From NCBI GenBank assembly GCA_945871415.1, contig CAMBWG010000018.1, positions 1-13,859 on the forward strand: a DNA stretch of 13,859 bases. Reading direction: 5' to 3'. The notes beneath the pieces are model-generated. The model worked only from the letters and a program-made list of their open reading frames with translations. It had not been told where the DNA came from and did not search any database. Position 1 is the first letter of the stretch. The number at the start of each line of letters is the position of its first letter. The translations under genes were made by a program, and so were the position numbers. This document shows, in pieces, positions 7,584 to 13,666 of the stretch. Source of the stretch: an uncultured Desulfovibrio sp. Lineage in GTDB: Bacteria > Desulfobacterota > Desulfovibrionia > Desulfovibrionales > Desulfovibrionaceae.

Positions 7584-8413
7584 CACCATTTATTGAAGGT
7601 ACTTTTTCAAATAAATTCAAAGGACTTGACAGATACGAAACATCCGCGCGCCCTCTTGGCAGCCTGAGCCGCAACCTGCCGTCCACCATGTTTTACAGTC
7701 GCCTGCTTATAGGGCCCATGCAATGGCTCTGCCGCCGTGCAGCCAGGGGACAATGCGACGATGCCGCCTGGGTGCATGCCAGCGTTTCCGTCACGGAAAT
7801 TCTCGAAAGTATCGGAAGCCGCGTCTTTATCGAGGGACTGCGCCATGCTACGGAATTCGAGGGACCCTGCGTCTATGTGGCCAATCATATGAGCACCCTC
7901 GAAACCTTCATGCTTCCCGGTATCCTGCGCCCCATCCGTCCCGTGACCTTTGTCGTCAAGAAGAGTCTCACAACCATGCCCTTTTTCGGCCCGGTCATGC
8001 GTTCGCGCGATCCCATTGTCGTGGGGCGTACCAATCCGCGCGAGGATCTTACCGCCGTGCTGGATGGCGGCGTGGAACGCCTTGCCCGCGGCATTTCCAT
8101 TATCGTCTTTCCGCAAAGCACCCGCAGCCTCGTCTTTGACGAGCAGCACTTCAATACCATCGGCGTCAAGCTGGCCCGCAAGGCAAATGTGCCCGTCGTG
8201 CCGCTGGCCCTCAAGACCGACGCCTGGGGTCAGGGCAAAAAGATAAAGGAATTCGGAAAAATCAAGCCGCTTCCTGTCCACTACCATTTCGGCAATGCCC
8301 TGCACATTCGCGGCAACGGCAAGGAAGAGCATCAGCATGTCTGCGAGTTCATCCGCAGCAATCTTGAACACTGGCAGAAGGAAGACGGCATCAATCAGCC
8401 GGATTCGGAATAG
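7580..8413 (+). CDS. PlsC-type lysophospholipid acyltransferase with variant motifs
   Basis: A 277-residue member of the PlsC acyltransferase superfamily, which transfers acyl chains from acyl-ACP or acyl-CoA to lysophospholipids at the membrane face. Motif I is NHMSTLE (102-108), giving H-x4-E instead of the classical H-x4-D. Motif III is FPQSTRS (177-183) where FPEGTR is usual. Motif IV is probably VPVVPLALKTDAWG. No strong transmembrane helix is present; residues 36-50 are moderately hydrophobic. ATG 7580 overlaps the rarA stop, so it is the last gene of this operon. A terminator follows about 140 bases downstream. The variant motifs leave the acyl donor and acceptor open; a relative acting on another lipid is possible. 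Confidence 0.85.
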   Translation: MTPFIEGTFSNKFKGLDRYETSARPLGSLSRNLPSTMFYSRLLIGPMQWLCRRAARGQCDDAAWVHASVSVTEILESIGSRVFIEGLRHATEFEGPCVYVANHMSTLETFMLPGILRPIRPVTFVVKKSLTTMPFFGPVMRSRDPIVVGRTNPREDLTAVLDGGVERLARGISIIVFPQSTRSLVFDEQHFNTIGVKLARKANVPVVPLALKTDAWGQGKKIKEFGKIKPLPVHYHFGNALHIRGNGKEEHQHVCEFIRSNLEHWQKEDGINQPDSE

Positions 8414-8551
8414 CGGCCCTCGGAGCCGGCCGGCATCCCGCGCCCCGGGGCGGGAAGGTCCCGGCGGCAAAAGCCGCTCTTCCTGAAATACCGCTGCTTG
8501 AAAAAAGGTTGCAGGGAACGCAGCCTTCCGCAACTGCACAGAGAAACGTTT

Positions 8552-8605
8552 GAGCCGGCCGCAGTCGTTTTACGCTCGGCCGGCTCTATTCCTTTACTAT
8601 CTTTT
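8552..8605 (+). terminator. Hairpin terminator after the acyltransferase gene
   Basis: A 10-bp perfect stem GAGCCGGCCG (8552-8561) / CGGCCGGCTC (8577-8586) with a 15-base loop is followed by TATTCCTTTACTATCTTTTT. The T-tract is interrupted, so efficiency is uncertain. The preceding 8414-8551 holds further GC hairpins (for example around CCCGCGCCCCGGGGCGGG) but no gene. Confidence 0.5.
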
Positions 8606-8616
8606 TGCCGATAGTA

Positions 8617-8763
8617 TTCCAGAGCATTTTCAGTTTGAAACGCGTTGCATTTCAAACCACAGGACCTGTCGTTGTGCGGAAAAGCGCGCTTTTTCCACAC
8701 GCGTTGGGCCGGGCGGCGCTGTACTGCCGCCTCGCATTCTGCCTTTTTCAAAGGCAGAATGCT
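8617..8763 (+). repeat. Family-1 structured intergenic repeat, copy B
   Basis: This is the most complete copy. It has CCAGAGCATTTTCAGTTTG, a 25-base imperfect palindrome (8633-8657), the core CCACAGGACCTGTCGTT, a GC hairpin (GGCGGC/GCCGCC) and a last hairpin with 13-bp perfect arms (8734-8746 / 8750-8762, GCATTCTGCCTTT against AAAGGCAGAATGC, loop TTC). It lies between an operon terminator and the next operon's promoter region. Confidence 0.88.
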
Positions 8764-8798
8764 CTCTATGCCTGAAAAGGTCGGCCCGCCTTTCGGGC

Positions 8799-8827
8799 TT
8801 GTCCGAAATGCTGCAACGCTGTATGCT
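8799..8827 (+). promoter_or_regulatory. Candidate promoter for the YkgJ-DnaJ operon
   Basis: TTGTCC (8799-8804), a 17-base spacer and TATGCT (8822-8827) give a reasonable sigma-70-like match, placing the start near 8834 and leaving an ~85-base leader. A small GCCCG/CGGGC hairpin overlaps its upstream edge. Confidence 0.3.
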
Positions 8828-8918
8828 TCCCTTCCCCGCACCATAGCAGCACCGGATGTTGTTCCGAGAGACACGCCATACCGCTCACAGGACGGGGAAG
8901 ATTCCTCAAGGAGACTCC

Positions 8919-9368
8919 ATGACGAACACCGCGTTCGATTGCCGCATGTGCGGACATTGCTGCGAAGGCAAGGGAGGCATTGTCGTTTCCCCTTCCGATC
9001 TGCAACGCCTGTGCGACTTCCTCCGCATGCCTGCCGATGCCGTTATAGCCGCCTACGGCGAACAGGCCGGCGGCAAACTGAAAATCCGCTGCGGCGAGGA
9101 CGGCTACTGCATCTTTTTCCGACAGGGCAAGGGCTGTATCGTCCATGAAGGCAAACCCTCCATCTGCAAGGCCTGGCCCTTTTTCCGCGGCAACATCGAG
9201 GACCCCGAAAGTCTGGCACTGGCAAAGGATTTCTGCCCCGGCATCAATCCCGACATCAGCCATGAAGACTTTGCGCGGGAGGGCATGGCCTATCTGGAGC
9301 AGGAACGTCTTTTAGCCAGCGATACCCGCACCGAAGCCAACGCTCTTATTCTTTCTCACAGGCAATAA
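8919..9368 (+). CDS. YkgJ-like cysteine-cluster protein (putative metal-chelating)
   Basis: A 149-residue small cytosolic protein of the YkgJ/UPF0153 cysteine-cluster type, thought to bind zinc or iron; the cellular role is not established. The pattern is C8-x2-C11-x2-C14-C15 at the N terminus, then C58, C64, C73, then HEGKPSICKAWPFF with C83, and C106 in DFCPG. ATG 8919 was chosen because AAGGAG sits five bases upstream; the frame is open further upstream (to 8856) but without a ribosome site. Three bases separate its stop from the DnaJ-like gene, so the two form an operon. Pairing of a metal-cluster protein with a J-domain protein might hint at maturation of a metalloprotein, but that is only inference. 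Confidence 0.88.
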   Translation: MTNTAFDCRMCGHCCEGKGGIVVSPSDLQRLCDFLRMPADAVIAAYGEQAGGKLKIRCGEDGYCIFFRQGKGCIVHEGKPSICKAWPFFRGNIEDPESLALAKDFCPGINPDISHEDFAREGMAYLEQERLLASDTRTEANALILSHRQ

Positions 9369-9371
9369 GCT

Positions 9372-10256
9372 ATGCGACGTCCCTCCCGGCAGCTCTCGCT
9401 CAAAGAGTGCTACGAGATTCTCAAGATCGACAAGCACGCCGATCTTGAGACGCTGAAAAGCGCCTATCGAAAGCGGGCCTTTGAGCTCCACCCGGATCTG
9501 TACCCCGATAATCCCGATGCGGGACGGCAGTTCCAGCGTCTCAACGAAGCCTATGTCGCTCTGTCCGCCGTTCTGAAACCTGCGGCGGAAAAGGCCGCGC
9601 AGGGCAAGGACGCCGGAGCCGAACCAAAGGCAAACTCGGCGCAGGAAGAAAAGACGCAGGAATCGGCCCGGCAGGACGACGCCGCGCAAAAGACGGCTGC
9701 GGATGACGCTACCGACAAAGGCGATAAGACGGACAAGACTACGCACGCCTATGCGGAAGAGGAAGTACTGCGGGATCTGCTCAACGATCCCTTTGCCCGC
9801 CGCGTCTTTGAAGACATCTACAGCGAACTGCACCGGCAGGACGCCGAACGCGCCGCCGCGGAAGCGGCCGCCGCACGCAAGGAAGAAGAAGCCGCGGGCG
9901 CGGAACCGCGCGGTATGCGCCGGGATCCTCCGCCCGCCAAAGAACGTCGCGTCGATGTTTCCTGGATGAAAAAAGGCCCGCGCAAAGGCCTCGGACTGCT
10001 GTTCAAGAACGGCGTCACCGGCTGGCTCCGGCACCAGATCGACGAGGAACAGTCCTTCAGCCTGCCCACGAGCATGCTCCTCCCCGGTTCGCGTATCCGT
10101 CTGCGTATCCGGCAGGGCATTTCCGGCGAACTCGTGACCGTGGAAATAACGCTGCCCCACGACTTCATCCCCGGCAAGCCCGTGCGCCTGCGCGGCCTCG
10201 GTAAACGCATCGGCCCCTGGCAGGGCGATCTCTATCTGACGCTGACTCCCCAGTAA
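9372..10256 (+). CDS. DnaJ-like protein with J domain and short C-terminal substrate-binding domain
   Basis: A 294-residue J-domain co-chaperone. The J domain covers about residues 9-68, with HPD at 40-42, so it should stimulate a DnaK/Hsp70 ATPase. Instead of the Gly/Phe region and the Cys-rich zinc domain of DnaJ, residues ~70-125 are an Ala/Lys/Glu/Asp/Gln-rich linker. It is followed by the possibly helical, charged VLRDLLNDPFARRVFEDIYSE and an Ala/Glu/Arg run. The last ~70 residues (from FSLPTSMLLPGSRIRLRIR to QGDLYLTLTP) resemble the final beta domain of DnaJ/CbpA, including VRLRGLGKRI. Only one beta domain seems present, against two in CbpA. ATG 9372 follows the ykgJ-like stop by three bases; its Shine-Dalgarno sequence is weak, suggesting coupling. 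Confidence 0.88.
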   Translation: MRRPSRQLSLKECYEILKIDKHADLETLKSAYRKRAFELHPDLYPDNPDAGRQFQRLNEAYVALSAVLKPAAEKAAQGKDAGAEPKANSAQEEKTQESARQDDAAQKTAADDATDKGDKTDKTTHAYAEEEVLRDLLNDPFARRVFEDIYSELHRQDAERAAAEAAAARKEEEAAGAEPRGMRRDPPPAKERRVDVSWMKKGPRKGLGLLFKNGVTGWLRHQIDEEQSFSLPTSMLLPGSRIRLRIRQGISGELVTVEITLPHDFIPGKPVRLRGLGKRIGPWQGDLYLTLTPQ

Positions 10257-10264
10257 TATAATCT

Positions 10265-10317
10265 CCGGGGGAAGGCTCCTCTTGGCTGGTGCGCAAAGGG
10301 TGTTTCCTTCCCCCCGG
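10265..10317 (+). terminator. Long-arm hairpin after the DnaJ-like gene (family-2-like)
   Basis: The arms GGGGGAAGG (10267-10275) and CCTTCCCCC (10306-10314) form a 9-bp perfect stem nine bases after the DnaJ-like stop. The loop read on the minus strand (AAACACCCTTTGCGCACCAG) resembles the left arm of family-2 copy 2 (AACCCCTCTCGCGCCAGCAG). There is no T-tract, so termination activity is doubtful. It abuts family-1 copy D. Confidence 0.4.
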
Positions 10318-10327
10318 GCCCTCCGCC

Positions 10328-10425
10328 TTCCCCCAACGCGCTTTTTCCAAGGCGTTTTTCCCGCGGAACGACAGGCCGTATGGTTTGAAACACACATCGT
10401 TTCGAACTAAAAATACTCCAAGGAG
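10328..10425 (-). repeat. Family-1 structured repeat, copy D (truncated, inverted)
   Basis: On the minus strand it reads GGAGTATTTTTAGTTCG, then a 25-base imperfect palindrome, then the core TTTCAAACCATACGGCCTGT and GCGGGAAAAACGCC. The copy ends near GCGCGTTGGG, where the GC hairpin and last hairpin of the full element are replaced by the GGGGGAAGG hairpin next door. The orientation is opposite to copies A, B and C. Confidence 0.8.
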
Positions 10426-10474
10426 TACAGTGGCATACGGCATGCCTCTCAAAAAAGACGCTTCCATCCTGCCC

Positions 10475-11029
10475 CTACTCCGGGAGCCTGAACGAAATGG
10501 CATCGGAATCAATACCATATTTGCCGACGGTCACTTCCCTGTCGTCGCCGCTCGGCCAGGATATTCCGGTTTCCACCCGCCAGTCCGTTATATCGCTGAC
10601 AAAAAAATACTTTCCGCTTTTCCTGTCAAAGGCTTTCACGAAAAACGATCCGTCATGATTATAAAAGACAGTTGTGACGGGATTTCTGGGCACGCTGTAG
10701 CATTCGACAACAAAACGACCGTCCGGACTGACTTCTTCCGAAAACAGCGTTCCTCCCGCCCGCAGCGCCCAGGGCACTCCCCAATAGACGGCGGCCCAGA
10801 TCACGGCATAGACGCCGAGCCAGCGCCACGGTGTTTTTGAACACAGAGGCACGGCCATAACCGACAGGACAAGCACGCTGACAAAGCCCAGAAGGAAAGT
10901 CATCATGGCCGGGCTAACATCATCCGGCCCGGCCCAGAGATATGTTTTCCAAAGAACGCCCAGCCATACCGCAACGGCCAGAAGGCCTTTGACCCACCGG
11001 ACAGCCCGCGTAAAATTCTTTTGCGGCAT
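10475..11029 (-). CDS. Small uncharacterised membrane protein
   Basis: 184 residues, family not recognised. Three hydrophobic helices are visible in the first half: roughly 10-29 (GLLAVAVWLGVLWKTYLWAG), 42-62 (MTFLLGFVSVLVLSVMAVPL) and 68-88 (WLGVYAVIWAAVYWGVPWAL). A soluble C-terminal domain of about 90 residues follows, with FSEEVSPDGRFVVECYSVP, VTTVFYNHDGSFFVKAFDR and a beta-rich feel. ATG 11029 has GGAGG five bases upstream; an in-frame GTG at 11035 would overlap that site and is rejected. The gene stands alone, bracketed by inverted family-1 repeats. Its leader and Shine-Dalgarno sequence lie at the edge of copy C. It may be a lineage-specific gene. Confidence 0.8.
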   Translation of the reverse strand: MPQKNFTRAVRWVKGLLAVAVWLGVLWKTYLWAGPDDVSPAMMTFLLGFVSVLVLSVMAVPLCSKTPWRWLGVYAVIWAAVYWGVPWALRAGGTLFSEEVSPDGRFVVECYSVPRNPVTTVFYNHDGSFFVKAFDRKSGKYFFVSDITDWRVETGISWPSGDDREVTVGKYGIDSDAISFRLPE

Positions 11030-11036
11030 CGTCACC

Positions 11037-11184
11037 TCCAGAGCATTTTCTCTTGAAACACCTTTCGCATTTCAAACCATACGGCCTGTCGTTTCGCTGG
11101 GAAAACGCAGTTTTTCCGCTCACTCCGGGCCGGGCGGACTGTGCCGCCGCCTCGTGTTTTGCCTTTTTCAAAGGCAAAACACTC
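11037..11184 (+). repeat. Family-1 structured intergenic repeat, copy C
   Basis: CCAGAGCATTTTC, a degenerate first palindrome (TTGAAACACCTTTCGCATTTCAA), the core TTTCAAACCATACGGCCTGT, a shorter GC hairpin (5 bp) and a last hairpin with 13-bp perfect arms (11154-11166 / 11170-11182, GTGTTTTGCCTTT against AAAGGCAAAACAC, loop TTC). The last stem differs in sequence from copy B yet is fully paired. Its reverse complement forms the whole upstream region of the membrane protein gene at 10475-11029. Confidence 0.87.
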
Positions 11185-11207
11185 TTGTCCCACTTCCATA
11201 CAAAACA

Positions 11208-11249
11208 GCCCGGCGCTCCTGTTTTCGGAACGCCGGGCATATTTTTATC
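11208..11249 (+). terminator. Rho-independent terminator with no plus-strand gene upstream
   Basis: An 8-bp stem GCCCGGCG (11208-11215) / CGCCGGGC (11231-11238) is followed by ATATTTTTATC. It lies 24 bases after family-1 copy C, and no plus-strand protein gene precedes it. It would therefore end a transcript running through copy C. On the minus strand the tail is less T-rich. Confidence 0.55.
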
Positions 11250-11251
11250 AG

Positions 11252-11379
11252 CCCTGGAGGCAGATTAACACGGATTTATAAATCATTTCGAACAAGTAAA
11301 GTTATCGACTAAACACCTTAAAAAAACTTACCAGAGCTCTCACATCCCCTGAAAATGCGCGCTGGGGAAGGTAGGGAGC
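11252..11379. other. AT-rich non-coding stretch
   Basis: This stretch between the terminator and family-2 copy 2 is clearly richer in A+T than its surroundings (for example TTTATAAATCATTTCGAACA and CTTAAAAAAACTTACC). I see no gene, no convincing promoter pair and no repeat shared with elsewhere in the window. Confidence 0.5.
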
Positions 11380-11497
11380 TTGGGGGAGGGAACCCCTCTC
11401 GCGCCAGCAGCGACCGGATGGCGGCCGCAGGCCGTGCCCGTTGCGACGAAGGAAGCTACGGGCATCGACAGCAGAGATGAGGGGTTCCCTCCCCCAA
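11380..11497 (+). repeat. Family-2 intergenic repeat, copy 2, with 19-bp inverted arms
   Basis: The perfect 19-bp inverted repeat TTGGGGGAGGGAACCCCTC (11380-11398) / GAGGGGTTCCCTCCCCCAA (11479-11497) encloses two blocks identical to copy 1: GCCGCAGGCCGTGCCCGT (11424-11441) and TACGGGCATCGACAGCAGAG (11457-11476). The inner TGCCCGT/ACGGGCA stem nests inside the outer one, so the whole 118 bases could fold as one cruciform or RNA hairpin. It lies 24 bases beyond the stop of the DUF3426 gene on the minus strand and could also act as that gene's 3' structure. Confidence 0.8.
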
Positions 11498-11521
11498 ACA
11501 ATAAAGACTGTATACTTCGCC

Positions 11522-12343
11522 CTAGAACCCCGTCACAGCGGAGGCATCCTGCACATCCACGATACGGAGGCCGAATTCCTTGATGGTATCGGCAAAGGCC
11601 TGGCTCTGCTCCTTGGAGGGCGGGTAGAAAAGAATCATGAAGGGAACTTCCGCCCCGGGCTGGACATTGGTGTTGGCCGTCACGATATCGACCTTGTTGG
11701 TCAGGAAGGCTTCCATGTCCTTTTCCCGCACGACCTGAAGCTGGAACAGGCTGAGCTGCGTACCCGCCAGCTGGCGCTTGACCGCGAGAGGCTTTTTATT
11801 TTTGTCGTAAATAGCCGCTTCCACGGCAATCAGTGCCTTGGGAGTATCAAAGCCGTTGACGACGACCCCGTCAATGACGAAAACCTTGCCCACGGTTTCA
11901 TTGTCCACATAATACTGATGCACCTTGCGCATGCTCAGCATCCGCAGCTTATCCGCGACCTGCGGTTTGGGCGCAGCCTCGGGGGCGGCGGGAGCCGGAT
12001 CATTTTTCGCTACCGGTGTGGCAGGGGCAGGGCTTTCGCCCGCATCACGCAGGAAAAACCACCACCCGGCAGCCCCCCCAGAAGCCAGCAGAAGCACCAG
12101 AAGAATCAACAGAAGCGGCAGGAGATTACGCTTGCGCGGCTGTTCCTCTTCATCCAGCGAAAAAGGCGCCGTAGCCATGGTCGGCTCCGGTCGGCGCGGC
12201 GCTGCGGCAGGGGCTGCTGCCGCAGCAGGCGACGGCAGTGTGAAGACAGACTGGCAGACGCTGCAACGCAGCTTGGCGCCTGGTTTGACAACGCTGTCCG
12301 GCAGATTGAAACGACTATCGCAGTGTGGGCATTTCACTTCCAT
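11522..12343 (-). CDS. Zinc-ribbon, single-pass membrane protein with DUF3426 domain
   Basis: 273 residues. The N-terminal MJ0042-type zinc ribbon (CPHC at 5-8, RCSVCQSVF at 26-34; ligands C5, C8, C27, C30) faces the cytosol. A Pro/Ala and acidic linker follows, then a strong transmembrane helix (about 74-98, LLPLLLILLVLLLASGGAAG and following aromatic residues). A second Ala/Pro linker (100-130) leads to a periplasmic DUF3426 domain (KVFVIDGVVVNGFDTPKALI, PGAEVPFMILF). Proteins of this build are common in delta-type proteobacteria; their role is unknown. ATG 12343 has GGAG eight bases upstream. A promoter candidate lies 70-95 bases upstream and family-2 copy 2 follows its stop, so it is probably a single-gene unit. 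Confidence 0.9.
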   Translation of the reverse strand: MEVKCPHCDSRFNLPDSVVKPGAKLRCSVCQSVFTLPSPAAAAAPAAAPRRPEPTMATAPFSLDEEEQPRKRNLLPLLLILLVLLLASGGAAGWWFFLRDAGESPAPATPVAKNDPAPAAPEAAPKPQVADKLRMLSMRKVHQYYVDNETVGKVFVIDGVVVNGFDTPKALIAVEAAIYDKNKKPLAVKRQLAGTQLSLFQLQVVREKDMEAFLTNKVDIVTANTNVQPGAEVPFMILFYPPSKEQSQAFADTIKEFGLRIVDVQDASAVTGF

Positions 12344-12411
12344 AAGATATCTCCAGAAAGGCGCTCCGGGGGCGCGGCAAAGCGCCGTCGGCCCGCGAAG
12401 CCGCCCGTACC

Positions 12412-12440
12412 AGTCTATGCGGGAAAAAATTTTTTCTCAA
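12412..12440 (-). promoter_or_regulatory. Candidate sigma-70 promoter of the DUF3426 gene
   Basis: On the minus strand TTGAGA (12435-12440), a 17-base AT-rich spacer and TAGACT (12412-12417) give 5/6 and 4/6 consensus matches, placing transcription start about 60 bases before ATG 12343. The leader includes a GGCGCT/AGCGCC hairpin at 12360-12386. The rest of this gap, 12441-12560, shows no gene. Confidence 0.4.
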
Positions 12441-12560
12441 GTGCGCCAACACGCAGAAAAAGAGTGCCTCCCCGGAGAACTGGCGACTTCTTCGCAGCCG
12501 CCATCCCTGCCCGACCGGCGGACGTCGCAGCCGAAAAAACAGCTCCGGAAACGGGTCTGC

Positions 12561-12640
12561 CAAAAGGAGAGGGAGGGAATCCCGTTGACGACCGCGATGC
12601 CGTAAACAGCCTTCGCGCGGCAAGGGCTTACCCTCCCTCC
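12561..12640 (-). terminator. Hairpin after hpt, resembling a degenerate family-2 repeat
   Basis: On the minus strand the hpt stop is followed by GGGAGGGAGGG, about 50 bases, then CCCTCCCTCTCCTTTTGG. The arms GAGGGAGGG (12569-12577) and CCCTCCCTC (12631-12639) pair over 9 bp. The interior ACGGCATCGCGG and GGGATTCCCTCCC resemble ACGGGCATCGAC and GGGGTTCCCTCCC of family-2 copy 2. It may be both the hpt terminator and an eroded repeat copy. Confidence 0.45.
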
Positions 12641-12663
12641 CAGAGAAAAAATAGACTTTGCCG

Positions 12664-13185
12664 TCAGGACAGGAGTTCGTACACAGCGGGCAGAGCCCGA
12701 TATTTCTCGGCACAATCCATGCCGTAACCGACAATATACCCGCGTTCAAGGTTGAAGCCCACGAAGTCCACATGCACATCGATTTCCCGACGTTCCTTCT
12801 TGTCGATCAGGGCTGCAATACGCAGGCTTGCCGCCTCGCGCGCCTGGAACTGCGTCACGAGGAAACGCATGGAATGGCCGCTGTCCACCACATCTTCCAC
12901 AATGAGCACGTGTTTGCCGCGCACATCACAGTCCACGTCCTTGCTGAACGTCACATGACGGGAGCTGCTCGTGGCATTGCCATAACTCGACAGGCGCACG
13001 AAATCCAGCTCCAGCGCCGGATTGCGCAACCGACGGCTCAAATCGCTGAAGAAGTGAACCGCCCCTTTCAGCACGCAGACGACAACCAGCGGCTCTTCCC
13101 CGTAAACGGCGTCGATCTCCCGCGCCATTTCGACGATGCGCTCACGGATCTGCTCCTCTGTGAAGACGGTCCGCAAACTAGGCAT
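12664..13185 (-). CDS. hpt: Hypoxanthine phosphoribosyltransferase
   Basis: 173 residues, the standard length for cytosolic purine salvage enzymes that join hypoxanthine (or guanine) to PRPP to give IMP (or GMP). The PRPP loop is VLIVEDVVDSGHSM (93-106, with the acidic pair E97-D98). LKGAVHFFSDL (39-49) and FVRLSSYGNATSSS (62-75) match the family, and the C terminus keeps the GYIVGYGMDCAEKYRALP active-site segment. ATG 13185 lies inside the end of the acetyltransferase gene (8-base overlap), so the two are translationally coupled. A hairpin follows the stop. Xanthine/guanine specificity cannot be excluded from sequence. Confidence 0.95.
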   Translation of the reverse strand: MPSLRTVFTEEQIRERIVEMAREIDAVYGEEPLVVVCVLKGAVHFFSDLSRRLRNPALELDFVRLSSYGNATSSSRHVTFSKDVDCDVRGKHVLIVEDVVDSGHSMRFLVTQFQAREAASLRIAALIDKKERREIDVHVDFVGFNLERGYIVGYGMDCAEKYRALPAVYELLS

Positions 13186-13666
13186 GCGCCTTGTCTCCCC
13201 CCACCGTCAGGAAAACGGCGGTTTCATCGCAGTCAGGATACTTGGGGCAGTGCACGCAATCAGCCCAGATCTTCTGGGGCAGAACGCTCTTGTCCACTAT
13301 TTCAAAACCGATGTGCGTGAAGAATTTTTCCTGATAGGTCAGGGCAAAGACCTTTTCGATACGCAGTTCGCGACAGTCCGCCACGCAGGCTTCCACCACG
13401 AGACGGCCCAGTCCCTTCCCGCGCAAATCTTCCCGGACGACCAGGGAGCAGACTTCGGCCAGATCCTGCCAGACAGGCGCCAGCGCACAGCAGGCGGCAA
13501 TGCCGCCGTCCTCGGCATCCACAACCCAGAAGTTGCGGATATGGCTGTACAAATAGATAAGCGCACGCGGCAGCAAAAGACCCTTTTGCGCGGTCTGCAA
13601 CAGCAGGCTGTGAATGCCCTTGACATCATCCATGTGCGCACGGCGCACGCTGAAAGCTTGCTTCAT
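13178..13666 (-). CDS. argA: GNAT acetyltransferase, probably short-form N-acetylglutamate synthase (ArgA-like)
   Basis: 162 residues, a stand-alone GNAT domain. The acetyl-CoA loop is RGKGLG (82-87) after the CSLVVREDL strand. LLLPRALIYLYSHIRNFWVV, LAPVWQDLAEVCSLVV, FALTYQEKFFTHIGFE and LPQKIWADCVHCPKYPDCDE match the short ArgA type, which makes N-acetylglutamate as the first arginine-pathway step without the kinase-like regulatory half. C137, C140 and C146 form a small Cys cluster near the C terminus. ATG 13666 overlaps the upstream stop by one base (TAATG), and its own stop overlaps hpt, so the three genes form a tight chain. The identity as synthase rather than another GNAT is inferred from these motifs. 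Confidence 0.8.
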   Translation of the reverse strand: MKQAFSVRRAHMDDVKGIHSLLLQTAQKGLLLPRALIYLYSHIRNFWVVDAEDGGIAACCALAPVWQDLAEVCSLVVREDLRGKGLGRLVVEACVADCRELRIEKVFALTYQEKFFTHIGFEIVDKSVLPQKIWADCVHCPKYPDCDETAVFLTVGGDKAHA

